From contig DAOVTE010000005.1 of NCBI GenBank assembly GCA_030627705.1, positions 1-35,623 on the forward strand: a stretch of DNA of 35,623 bases, written 5' to 3'. Made by a program: the position numbers and the translations under genes. A model generated the notes under the pieces. That model was not told where the DNA came from. It ran no database searches and saw nothing but the letters and a program-made list of their open reading frames with translations. Positions 7,608-15,924 of the stretch are shown here, one piece after another (positions within the stretch are counted from its first letter, which is position 1; each line of letters starts with the position of its first letter). This DNA comes from Bacteroidales bacterium (lineage in GTDB: Bacteria > Bacteroidota > Bacteroidia > Bacteroidales > JAFGXI01).

Positions 7608-8681
7608 ATGAAAAAACTAATTTACATTGTAATAATGATGCTTATTACAGTATCGTTATACGCAAAAACAGAAGAACTTGAGTTTACAAAAGACTACAAT
7701 CACTTATTCAATGTAAGCCAAGAAACAAAGTTCAATTTAGTTAATAAATACGGAGATATAAACATAAAAAACTGGACAAAAAATCAAGTTCAAGTTGATG
7801 TTAAAATTACTGTAAATGTTAAAAATCAAGAAAAGGCAGATTTAATTTTCGAGACAATTAAAATAAATTTCTCAGAAGAAGAAAATTTAATATCAGCTAT
7901 CACTGAAATAGAAGAAAGCTCTAAGTTTTTTACTGTATACCAAGGTGATGGAGGTTCTTATCAAATAGATTATGATATATATTTGCCCGTATACCTTCAA
8001 GTTGAATTAAGTAATAAATATGGTAACACTTACGTTAGTGAGCTGCAAAGTCGTAGTAATTTTACAATTAAATATGGAGATTTAAAAGCTGAGAATTTAG
8101 TTTTCCCAGATACAAAACCGTACAGTAAAATAAATATTAAATACGGAAATGTAAATATTAAGAAAGTTTCTTGGTGTACAATAATATCAAAATATTCCGA
8201 TATAAATATTGAAAATAGCACAGCGTTAATAATGCTAAGCAAATACAGCGATTATATAATAGGAAATAATATTGCCATAGTAACAGAATCTAAATACGAC
8301 GAGTTTAAAATAAATAATACAAATCATTTTGTTCTCACAGGAAGCTATACCGATGTGAACATTAAAGAGCTAGGAAGCCAATTAGTAATTGACACAAAAT
8401 ACAGTTCAATGAATATAGAAAAAATTTCTAGTAGATTAAAAAAAGTTAGACTAATTGTAGAATATACAGATGTAAAATTAGCAATAGATAAAGACTCGGA
8501 ATTTACAATAAACGGAACAGCAAAATATGGAGATCTTAGCTTTGATAAAATATCAACAATAGACACTAAAGACAGTGATAATTCCTCGTTAATTACCACA
8601 GGATATTACAATAGCGAGACAACAAATAATAAATTTACATTTAACGTTAAGTATGGCGATATTAGTTTAATTGTGAAATAA
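7608..8681 (+). CDS. Secreted/envelope protein with about 12 degenerate KY[GS]D repeats, DUF4097/adhesin-like beta-solenoid
   Basis: Signal peptide MKKLIYIVIMMLITVSLYAK; recurring NKYGDINIKNW, IKYGDLKAENL, SKYSDINIENS, AKYGDLSFDKI, VKYGDISLIVK. Confidence 0.75.
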   Translation: MKKLIYIVIMMLITVSLYAKTEELEFTKDYNHLFNVSQETKFNLVNKYGDINIKNWTKNQVQVDVKITVNVKNQEKADLIFETIKINFSEEENLISAITEIEESSKFFTVYQGDGGSYQIDYDIYLPVYLQVELSNKYGNTYVSELQSRSNFTIKYGDLKAENLVFPDTKPYSKINIKYGNVNIKKVSWCTIISKYSDINIENSTALIMLSKYSDYIIGNNIAIVTESKYDEFKINNTNHFVLTGSYTDVNIKELGSQLVIDTKYSSMNIEKISSRLKKVRLIVEYTDVKLAIDKDSEFTINGTAKYGDLSFDKISTIDTKDSDNSSLITTGYYNSETTNNKFTFNVKYGDISLIVK

Positions 8682-8700
8682 TGATTTTAATTATAATTCT

Positions 8701-8739
8701 TTAAAAAGTTACATGCTATATTTGCGTGTAACTTTTTAA
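8701..8739 (+). terminator. Hairpin TTAAAAAGTTACA...TGTAACTTTTTAA
   Basis: 13-bp perfect stem downstream of the operon, followed by AGTTTG. Confidence 0.6.
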
Positions 8740-8750
8740 GTTTGTAGTAT

Positions 8751-8882
8751 TTACCATGTATCGATATAAAGAAAAGACCAGTTAATATTACTACAATTAG
8801 TAAAAAGAACAATAAAAGCAAAATCCACAAATTCTTTTATTATTACACCACTAAATAATTCTTTAGGTATTCTTAAATTCAT
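8751..8882 (-). CDS. Possible small ORF, 43 aa (MNLRIPKELFSGVIIKEFVDFAFIVLFTNCSNINWSFLYIDTW)
   Basis: Intact ATG-to-TAA ORF with a hydrophobic segment; below the supplied track's size threshold. No family recognised. Confidence 0.2.
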   Translation of the reverse strand: MNLRIPKELFSGVIIKEFVDFAFIVLFTNCSNINWSFLYIDTW

Positions 8883-8911
8883 TTTATTATAAATTGACTA
8901 AAAATTTGTTT

Positions 8912-8919
8912 TATATTTG
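8912..8919 (+). promoter_or_regulatory. -7 box TATATTTG for nrnA
   Basis: TAnnTTTG 16 nt upstream of the GTG start. Confidence 0.5.
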
Positions 8920-8935
8920 AATTTAAAAAAAACAA

Positions 8936-9958
8936 GTGAATAGAATTGATAAAAACATTGGTAAACAAGCATTAGAATTTATACTAAATGCAAAAAACAT
9001 TATTATTATTCCTCATAATAATCCAGATGGAGATGCTGTTGGTTCTGCACTTGCTTTAAAATTATTATTTAATATGATTGGCAAAAATTCAGAAGTAATA
9101 GCACCTTCTGATTTCCCAGAATCCCTTAAATGGATGCCAGAAGCTAATAATGTAATACTATATAATAGAAATAAGAACAAAGCTGTAAAAGCAATTAAGT
9201 TAGCAGATTTAATATTCTATGTAGATTTTAATGCAATTAATAGAATAGAAAAAATGGCTAAAGAATTTACCGATATTAAAGCAAACACAATATTAATAGA
9301 TCATCACCCCGATGCCAAAAAGTTTACAGACATACTAATATCAGATACCAATTCTAGCTCTACATCAGAGCTAATTTTCGAATTTATAGAATCTATAGGT
9401 AAAATAGATATTATCGATAAAGATATTGCAAATTGCATATTAACAGGAATTTTTACCGATACAGGAATTTTAAACTATAACTCATCTAATCCGCAAACAT
9501 TTAATATTGTTTCAAAATTGCTTGACATTGGAGCTGAAAAAAATAGAATTATAGACTCTGTATATAATAATTTTTCATCTAATAGAATGAAGTTTATGGG
9601 GTATTGTTTAAACAATAAAATGAAAGTTTTTCCTGAATTTGGAGCAGCATATATTAGCATTACTAAAGAAGAATTAACACAATTCGAATATCAACCTGGC
9701 GATATAGAGGGGTTTGTAAACCTTCCATTATCAATTAAAGGAATTGTATTTACAGGAATTTTTGTCGAAAAAAGTGGTTTTACAAAAGTATCATTCCGAT
9801 CGGAAGGAAATTACCCTGCAAATAGCATTGCAAAAAGACACTACAATGGTGGTGGGCACTTAAATGCAGCAGGCGGAAAATACTTCGGCACACTTGACGA
9901 GAGTATTGCCAAATTCGAAGAAATAATTGCAGAAAATAAATGTTTGCTTAAGAAATAA
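8936..9958 (+). CDS. nrnA: Bifunctional oligoribonuclease/PAP phosphatase NrnA, DHH/DHHA1 family (GTG start)
   Basis: HNNPDGDAVGSALAL, LIDHHPDA, and C-terminal GGGHLNAAGG. Confidence 0.92.
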   Translation: MNRIDKNIGKQALEFILNAKNIIIIPHNNPDGDAVGSALALKLLFNMIGKNSEVIAPSDFPESLKWMPEANNVILYNRNKNKAVKAIKLADLIFYVDFNAINRIEKMAKEFTDIKANTILIDHHPDAKKFTDILISDTNSSSTSELIFEFIESIGKIDIIDKDIANCILTGIFTDTGILNYNSSNPQTFNIVSKLLDIGAEKNRIIDSVYNNFSSNRMKFMGYCLNNKMKVFPEFGAAYISITKEELTQFEYQPGDIEGFVNLPLSIKGIVFTGIFVEKSGFTKVSFRSEGNYPANSIAKRHYNGGGHLNAAGGKYFGTLDESIAKFEEIIAENKCLLKK

Positions 9959-9964
9959 GAAAAA

Positions 9965-10507
9965 ATGGTAAAATCAATATTCATATTATTTTTTGCAATA
10001 TTGTTAGTTTATTCCTGCAAGAATGAAAGAACCAAACCAACCGAAAAACAAATAAAAGAGTATAAAGAGCCTCTTATTAAGGTAAATAAGCAACTTGTAG
10101 ATAAAGATATAGCTAGAATAAAAGGTTATTATATTCGCAGGAAATGGGATATGACATTAACTAAAGCAGGCTTGTTCTACGAAATATACAAAGCAGGTAG
10201 TGGCGATACAATAAAAGATGGAGATATTGTCGAATTTAACTATAAAGTTGATTTGCTATCTGGCAAAACTTGCTATAATTCCGATGAACTTGGCACAAAA
10301 TCTTTTAGAGTAGGTACAGGAAGAGTAGAAAAAGGACTAGAAAAAGGAATACTTTTGTTACAGAAAGGCAGTAAAGCAAGATTTATTATGGCTCCGTTTT
10401 TAGCACATGGTTTAATTGGCGACGAAAAATGCATAACTCCACTTTCTACAATAATTTACGATGTAGAAGTAATTGATGTGATAAGAAAGAATAACGATAA
10501 TTTGTAA
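9965..10507 (+). CDS. FKBP-type peptidyl-prolyl isomerase lipoprotein, GldI-like
   Basis: Lipobox LVYSC; GSGDTIKDGDIVEFNYKVDLLSGKTCYNS and VEKGLEKGILLLQKGSKARFIMAPFLAHGL. Confidence 0.8.
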   Translation: MVKSIFILFFAILLVYSCKNERTKPTEKQIKEYKEPLIKVNKQLVDKDIARIKGYYIRRKWDMTLTKAGLFYEIYKAGSGDTIKDGDIVEFNYKVDLLSGKTCYNSDELGTKSFRVGTGRVEKGLEKGILLLQKGSKARFIMAPFLAHGLIGDEKCITPLSTIIYDVEVIDVIRKNNDNL

Positions 10508-10605
10508 AGCGTACACTTTTTAAATTAACCAGTTAAACTAAGATTTCATTATAATAATAAATACTTATTTCTGCTTTTCTTCTTTTTGTTAAAAACCTTT
10601 TTTTA

Positions 10606-10648
10606 TTTATCACAAACTTTGCTATATTTAAAATATATTTGTGATAAA
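10606..10648. promoter_or_regulatory. Dyad TTTATCACAAA...TTTGTGATAAA overlapping the bcp promoter -7 box (TATATTTG, 10634-10641)
   Basis: Perfect 11-bp arms, with an inner TATATTT-a-AAATATA dyad. Confidence 0.55.
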
Positions 10649-10672
10649 ATGAACAATAAATTAATAAAATGA
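10649..10672 (+). other. Candidate 7-codon leader ORF MNNKLIK*, stop overlapping the bcp start
   Basis: ATG AAC AAT AAA TTA ATA AAA TGA; ATGA overlap with the ATG at 10669. Confidence 0.3.
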
Positions 10673-11130
10673 TATTAGAAACCAATACTAAAGCACCCGA
10701 TTTTGAAGGAATAGATCAAGATAAACAAACAATAAAGTTATCAGATTATTTAGGCAAAAAAGTAGTATTATATTTTTACCCTAAAGATAATACACCAGGC
10801 TGTAACGCTGAGGCTTGCAACTTAAGAGATAATTATAACGATTTTATTGAAAAAGGTTTCGAAGTAATTGGTGTTAGTCCAGATTCTGACAAAACACATC
10901 TAAAATTTAAAGAAAAGCACGAACTACCATTTAATTTAATTGCAGATACCGAAAAAAAAATAATGGAAGCATATGGTGTTTGGGGCGAAAAAAAATTATA
11001 CGGTCGAGTATATATGGGGGTAATTAGAACAACATTTATTATTGACGAAAAAGGGATTATAGAAACAGTATTTAAAAAAGTAAAAACAAAGGAACATAGC
11101 GAACAAATTTTTAAAGAATTAGATATTTAA
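10669..11130 (+). CDS. bcp: Thioredoxin-dependent peroxiredoxin, Bcp/PrxQ family
   Basis: YFYPKDNTPGCNAEACNLRD motif. Confidence 0.95.
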   Translation: MILETNTKAPDFEGIDQDKQTIKLSDYLGKKVVLYFYPKDNTPGCNAEACNLRDNYNDFIEKGFEVIGVSPDSDKTHLKFKEKHELPFNLIADTEKKIMEAYGVWGEKKLYGRVYMGVIRTTFIIDEKGIIETVFKKVKTKEHSEQIFKELDI

Positions 11131-11140
11131 TAATTAAATT

Positions 11141-12151
11141 ATGGCAAAAGATAAACAAGACGTAAATAAAGAAAAGCTTAAAGCATTACAATTAGCTTTA
11201 GATAAAATAGATAAAGACTATGGAAAAGGAACTGTAATGAAAATGGGAGATTCTGCAATTGAAGATATTCCTGTTATACCAACAGGTTCTATCATGCTCG
11301 ATGCTGCTCTGGGAATAGGGGGCTTACCAAGGGGTAGAGTTGTAGAAATATATGGACCAGAATCATCAGGAAAAACAACCTTAGCAATACATGCAATTGC
11401 AGAAAGTCAGAAACTAGGCGGAATAGCTGCTTTTATCGATGCAGAACACGCTTTCGATAGATTTTATGCAGAAAAGCTAGGTGTTGATATTGATAATTTA
11501 TTAATATCGCAGCCAGATAATGGCGAGCAAGCATTAGAAATTGCAGACCAATTAATTCGCTCTGGCGCAATTGATATTGTAGTAATAGATTCTGTAGCAG
11601 CACTTACTCCAAAAGCCGAAATAGAAGGTGATATGGGAGATTCTAGAATGGGTCTGCAAGCTAGATTAATGTCGCAAGCGCTTCGAAAATTAACAGCAAA
11701 TATTAATAAAACAGGAACTACTTGTGTCTTTATAAATCAATTGCGCGAGAAAATTGGTGTAATGTTTGGTAATCCAGAAACAACAACAGGCGGTAATGCT
11801 CTTAAATTCTATGCTTCGGTAAGATTAGATATTAGACGAATTGGACAAATTAAAGAAGGTGATAATATTGTTGGAAATAAAACTAGAGTAAAAGTTGTGA
11901 AAAATAAACTTGCGCCACCTTTCAAAAAAGCAGAATTCGATATTATGTATGGCTTAGGAGTTTCTAAAGTTGGCGAAATAATAGACCTAGGTGTCGAGTT
12001 CGAAATAATTAAAAAATCGGGCTCGTGGTTTTCTTATGGCGAAACAAAACTAGGTCAAGGTAGAGATGCAGTTAAGCAACTTATTCTTGATAATCCAGAA
12101 TTATTCGACGAATTAGAAGCCAAAATAAGAACCGCAATGACAGAAGAGTAA
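11141..12151 (+). CDS. recA: Recombinase RecA
   Basis: GPESSGKTT Walker [39 protein letters not shown]. Confidence 0.99.
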   Translation: MAKDKQDVNKEKLKALQLALDKIDKDYGKGTVMKMGDSAIEDIPVIPTGSIMLDAALGIGGLPRGRVVEIYGPESSGKTTLAIHAIAESQKLGGIAAFIDAEHAFDRFYAEKLGVDIDNLLISQPDNGEQALEIADQLIRSGAIDIVVIDSVAALTPKAEIEGDMGDSRMGLQARLMSQALRKLTANINKTGTTCVFINQLREKIGVMFGNPETTTGGNALKFYASVRLDIRRIGQIKEGDNIVGNKTRVKVVKNKLAPPFKKAEFDIMYGLGVSKVGEIIDLGVEFEIIKKSGSWFSYGETKLGQGRDAVKQLILDNPELFDELEAKIRTAMTEE

Positions 12152-12162
12152 CAAATAGCTGA

Positions 12163-12237
12163 TTAGTTTTAAGGTTGAAAGGTTTTAAAGTTCGTTTGCC
12201 ATCTTGGGAAAGAACTTTTCAACTTTTCAACTTTTCA
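12163..12237. repeat. Imperfect palindrome with (ACTTTTCA)x3 octamer tandem
   Basis: AAAGTTC (12187-12193) pairs with GAACTTT (12212-12218). Octamer units at 12214-12221, 12222-12229, 12230-12237. Confidence 0.65.
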
Positions 12238-12255
12238 ATCTTTAAACCAAACTTA

Positions 12256-13263
12256 ATGAAAGTATTTTACACAATAATAGCATTAATATTTCTTGCATCT
12301 TGTACCGAGAATATAGAAAATCAAGAAATTAATATAGATACAACGAGCACCAAATCTCCTGTAGAACAAATAAGCTTGCAGATTAGAGAAACCCCTACTA
12401 ACTCTAGTTTGTTCGAGCAAAGGTCAAAAGAATATGTTAAAATAAACGATATAGACAATGCTATTATTGACATGGAAGTAGCAACATCGTTAGACTCTGT
12501 AAACGAAGATCTATATATTGGCTTATCTGACCTTTATTTAATAAAAGGAAAGCCAAATAAATCAAAAGAACAATTACGTAAATGCCTAAGTATTAATCCA
12601 GAAAGCAAAACTGCTCTGCTAAATCTGGGCAAACTTTACTTTTATGTAAAAGACTATAAAGAATCAAAAAATATTCTTTCTACACTTATAGATATTGATC
12701 CTAATATTGCTGAGGCATATTTTATTAAAGGACTAATTGCAAAAGAAATTGGAGATACAAATTTAATAATAAATCAAATGCAGATTGCTATAGAGAAAAA
12801 CCCTGATTTTTATGAACCGTATAATATTTTGGGTATTTTATATGCTTCTAAAGGCGATAGTTTAGCAATAGCTTATTATGAAAATGCTAAAAAAGTTCAA
12901 CCTAAAAATCCAGAACCATACTATAATTTAGGATACTTTTTGCAAGAGCATAATTTGCACGAAAGAGCCATTCAAGAATACAATTATATCATAGAAAATT
13001 TAGATAATGATTTTGTAAATGCATATTATAATATAGGTTATATATATTTAGAATATTTAAATAAGCAAGAAAAAGCTGTAGAATATTTTTCAATAGTAAT
13101 CGAAAAGGATTTTCGTAATTCAAATGCATATCACAATAGAGGATACGCATACGAAAAATTAAACGACAATAAAAATGCTAGGTTAGATTATACTACTGCC
13201 ATTAAATTAGATCAAAACCATGAATTAGCAATAATGGGACTTAACAGAATTGATAGAAAATAA
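12256..13263 (+). CDS. TPR-repeat lipoprotein
   Basis: ORF track start 12175 lies in the repeat. The internal ATG at 12256 gives signal and lipobox MKVFYTIIALIFLASC; multiple TPRs (PEPYYNLGYFLQEHNLHERAIQEYNYII). Confidence 0.88.
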   Translation: MKVFYTIIALIFLASCTENIENQEINIDTTSTKSPVEQISLQIRETPTNSSLFEQRSKEYVKINDIDNAIIDMEVATSLDSVNEDLYIGLSDLYLIKGKPNKSKEQLRKCLSINPESKTALLNLGKLYFYVKDYKESKNILSTLIDIDPNIAEAYFIKGLIAKEIGDTNLIINQMQIAIEKNPDFYEPYNILGILYASKGDSLAIAYYENAKKVQPKNPEPYYNLGYFLQEHNLHERAIQEYNYIIENLDNDFVNAYYNIGYIYLEYLNKQEKAVEYFSIVIEKDFRNSNAYHNRGYAYEKLNDNKNARLDYTTAIKLDQNHELAIMGLNRIDRK

Positions 13264-13415
13264 AATTAGTTGAAAGTTTGTAAACTTAAAAGTAAAAGAA
13301 AGTAAATAGTTCTCAGTAGTAGTCTGTTTATTATTGTAAAAAAATAAAGAAGCACAAGCTAAACTGCCTTTCAAGTTAGAGAAGGTTGGTATGAAGCTTT
13401 AAAAAACAACAAATT

Positions 13416-15530
13416 ATGAAAAAAATATCATTAATATTAGTCGCAATTGTAATAATTACATCTTGCAAAAGAGTAGAGATAAAGAACAATAATTTATCAG
13501 ACGATAATAAAGGAAAGATCTCATTAGTAGACTCTTTATCTAAAGTAGAAATTACTGAAAATAGAATGACCCCAGAGTTATTGTGGAAATTTGGTAGAGT
13601 TTTCGATGCACAGTTATCGCCAGACGAGAAAACGATTATTTATAATATTCAGCGATATAATAGTTTTACAAACAAAGGTTACATTGATATTTTTTCGGTA
13701 AATATTGATGGTGGAGAACCTACTCAATTAACTGATTTTGTTGGACCAGAATTAAATCAACGATGGAATAATGGTGGCAGCAAAATTTATTTTCTTTCAT
13801 CAGAAAACGAATCTATGCAGGTTTGGAATATGAACGCAGATGGTTCCTCCAAAAAGCAAATTTCATTTGTAGATGGAGATATTAATAGTTTCGAGTTATC
13901 GCCAAAAAACAATTATGTGTATTATGCTCAAGATGTAAAAGTTGATAAAACTGTAAACGAAATTCATAGCGATTTGCCTATGGCTGATGTTAAAATTATA
14001 GACGATTTAATGTACAGACATTGGAACAATTGGACAGACGAAAATTACAGTCATATATTTTTATCAAAATTAGAAGACGATAAAATAAATAACGGAAAAG
14101 ATATTATGCAAGGCGAAAGGTGGGATGCCCCTTTATCTGCATATTTTGATAATGCCGAAATTACTTGGAGCCCAGACGAAAAATATATTGCATATACTTG
14201 CAAAAAACTCACAGGCAAAGAATATGCAATTAGCACAAATTCTGATATCTATTTATATGATATAGAAACAGAAGAAACAAAGAATATTACTAAAGGGATG
14301 ATGGGCTACGATAAATATCCAAGATTCTCGCCAAACAGCAAAAAAATTGCTTGGCAAAGTATGAAAACTCCAGGATATGAGTCGGATAAAGACAGGCTTT
14401 TTGTAATGGATTTATCTACAAGCAAAAAAGAATATATTACAAAAAACTTCGACCAAAATGCTTCAAGCTTAGTTTGGAACGACGATAACGAAACTATACA
14501 TTTTATTAGTGGAATTAATGCTACATATCAAATTTATAAAGTAAATACAAGCTCCAAAACCTTTGTGCAGGTTACAAAAGGGTATCATAATTATAATTCG
14601 TTGCAAAAAGTTGGTAAAACAATTATTGGCACAAAAATGTCGATGAAAATGGCAACAGAGATTTTTAAAATTAATTCTGATGGTAGCGAAACACAGTTAA
14701 CTTTTACAAATAAAAACATTTATGATAAAGCCGAAATGGCAAATTTCGAAGAACGTTGGGTAAAAACAACCGACGGAAAAGATATGTTAGTTTGGGTTAT
14801 TTATCCACCAAATTTCGATAAAAACAAAAAATATCCAGCTTTACTTTATTGTCAAGGAGGACCACAATCTGCAGTTAGTCAGTTTTGGTCGTACCGATGG
14901 AACTTTCAAATGATGGCAGCGCACGATTATATTATTGTAGCACCTAACCGTAGGGGATTACCAACTTTCGGACAAGAATGGAATGCGCAAATTTCTGGCG
15001 ATTACGGCGGACAAAATATGAAAGATTACTTCTCTGCAATAGATTCTCTTAAACAAGAACCATTTATAGATGAAAATAACTTAGGTGCAATTGGCGCAAG
15101 TTATGGCGGCTTTTCAGTATTTTGGTTAGCAGGGCATCACGAGGGCAGGTTTAAAGCATTTATTTCACACTGTGGAATTTATAATTTCGAAAGTATGTAC
15201 GCACAAACCGAAGAAACATTTTTTACACATCACGATTTAGGTGGAGCACCCTGGGATAAAGAAAATGAAATTGCACAAAATTCTTATGCAAATTCCCCAC
15301 ACCATTTTATTAAGAAATGGGATACCCCTATTTTAATAATTACAGGAGGTTATGATTTTAGAATTCCTTATACACAGAGTTTAGAAGCATTTAATTCTGC
15401 AAAATTATTGGGCATAAAAAGTAAATTATTGTACTTTCCTAACGAAACTCATTTTGTTGTAAAACCACAAAATAGTATTCTATGGCAACGAGAATTTTTT
15501 GGGTTCTTGGATGAGGAATTGAAGAGGTAA
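13416..15530 (+). CDS. S9 family peptidase (prolyl oligopeptidase/DPP-like), lipoprotein
   Basis: Lipobox IITSC; TolB/PD40-like repeats; GASYGGF nucleophile, GGYDFRIPYTQS, NETHFVV. Confidence 0.93.
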   Translation: MKKISLILVAIVIITSCKRVEIKNNNLSDDNKGKISLVDSLSKVEITENRMTPELLWKFGRVFDAQLSPDEKTIIYNIQRYNSFTNKGYIDIFSVNIDGGEPTQLTDFVGPELNQRWNNGGSKIYFLSSENESMQVWNMNADGSSKKQISFVDGDINSFELSPKNNYVYYAQDVKVDKTVNEIHSDLPMADVKIIDDLMYRHWNNWTDENYSHIFLSKLEDDKINNGKDIMQGERWDAPLSAYFDNAEITWSPDEKYIAYTCKKLTGKEYAISTNSDIYLYDIETEETKNITKGMMGYDKYPRFSPNSKKIAWQSMKTPGYESDKDRLFVMDLSTSKKEYITKNFDQNASSLVWNDDNETIHFISGINATYQIYKVNTSSKTFVQVTKGYHNYNSLQKVGKTIIGTKMSMKMATEIFKINSDGSETQLTFTNKNIYDKAEMANFEERWVKTTDGKDMLVWVIYPPNFDKNKKYPALLYCQGGPQSAVSQFWSYRWNFQMMAAHDYIIVAPNRRGLPTFGQEWNAQISGDYGGQNMKDYFSAIDSLKQEPFIDENNLGAIGASYGGFSVFWLAGHHEGRFKAFISHCGIYNFESMYAQTEETFFTHHDLGGAPWDKENEIAQNSYANSPHHFIKKWDTPILIITGGYDFRIPYTQSLEAFNSAKLLGIKSKLLYFPNETHFVVKPQNSILWQREFFGFLDEELKR

Positions 15531-15627
15531 ACTTTACATATATAACAAAAAGTGTTTTGGAGCATTTTTTATTATAATATAATTTGTTACTTTGCGAATA
15601 ATTATTAATCTTTTAAAAATTATAAAA

Positions 15628-15861
15628 ATGAAAAAATTATTTATCGCAGTTGCAGTAGTAGGTTTAGCTATTTCTTTTAGCTCATGTGCAAAAGATTACA
15701 CTTGCGAGTGCGTAAGTACTCTTGACGGAGTTGAAATTGGTACTACAGAAATGACTGCAGAGTTTAGTAAAAGTTCTGACGCAGAAAATTGGTGTAGTGG
15801 TACTAGTACTAGCTCAACAGTTCTAGGTATAACATCTGGAACAGAATGTGAATTAAAATAA
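15628..15861 (+). CDS. Small cysteine-containing lipoprotein
   Basis: ATG at 15628: MKKLFIAVAVVGLAISFSSCAKDYTCECVST...WCSGT...ECELK. The track start at 15592 is a non-ATG extension. Confidence 0.75.
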   Translation: MKKLFIAVAVVGLAISFSSCAKDYTCECVSTLDGVEIGTTEMTAEFSKSSDAENWCSGTSTSSTVLGITSGTECELK

Positions 15862-15882
15862 TTAATAAAATTATTTTTTCTT

Positions 15883-15910
15883 AAAAGGCATATATTATTA
15901 TATGCCTTTT
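15883..15910 (+). terminator. Terminator hairpin AAAAGGCATATA-TTAT-TATATGCCTTTT plus T-tract
   Basis: 12-bp perfect stem, then TTTATTTTTG. Confidence 0.85.
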
Positions 15911-15912
15911 TT

Positions 15913-15920
15913 TATTTTTG
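15913..15920 (+). promoter_or_regulatory. -7 box TATTTTTG, 4 nt upstream of the ATG at 15925
   Basis: TAnnTTTG match lying in the terminator T-tract. Confidence 0.45.
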
Positions 15921-15924
15921 TAAT

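Noticed and set aside
10606-10648. CRP/FNR site at bcp
   Set aside because: Half-sites are in TCACA...TGTGA order with a 27-nt gap, not TGTGA-N6-TCACA; kept only as an unassigned dyad.
12175-12255. N-terminal extension of the TPR lipoprotein as called in the ORF track
   Set aside because: The extension is translated repeat sequence and would bury the signal peptide; ATG 12256 gives a proper lipoprotein signal.
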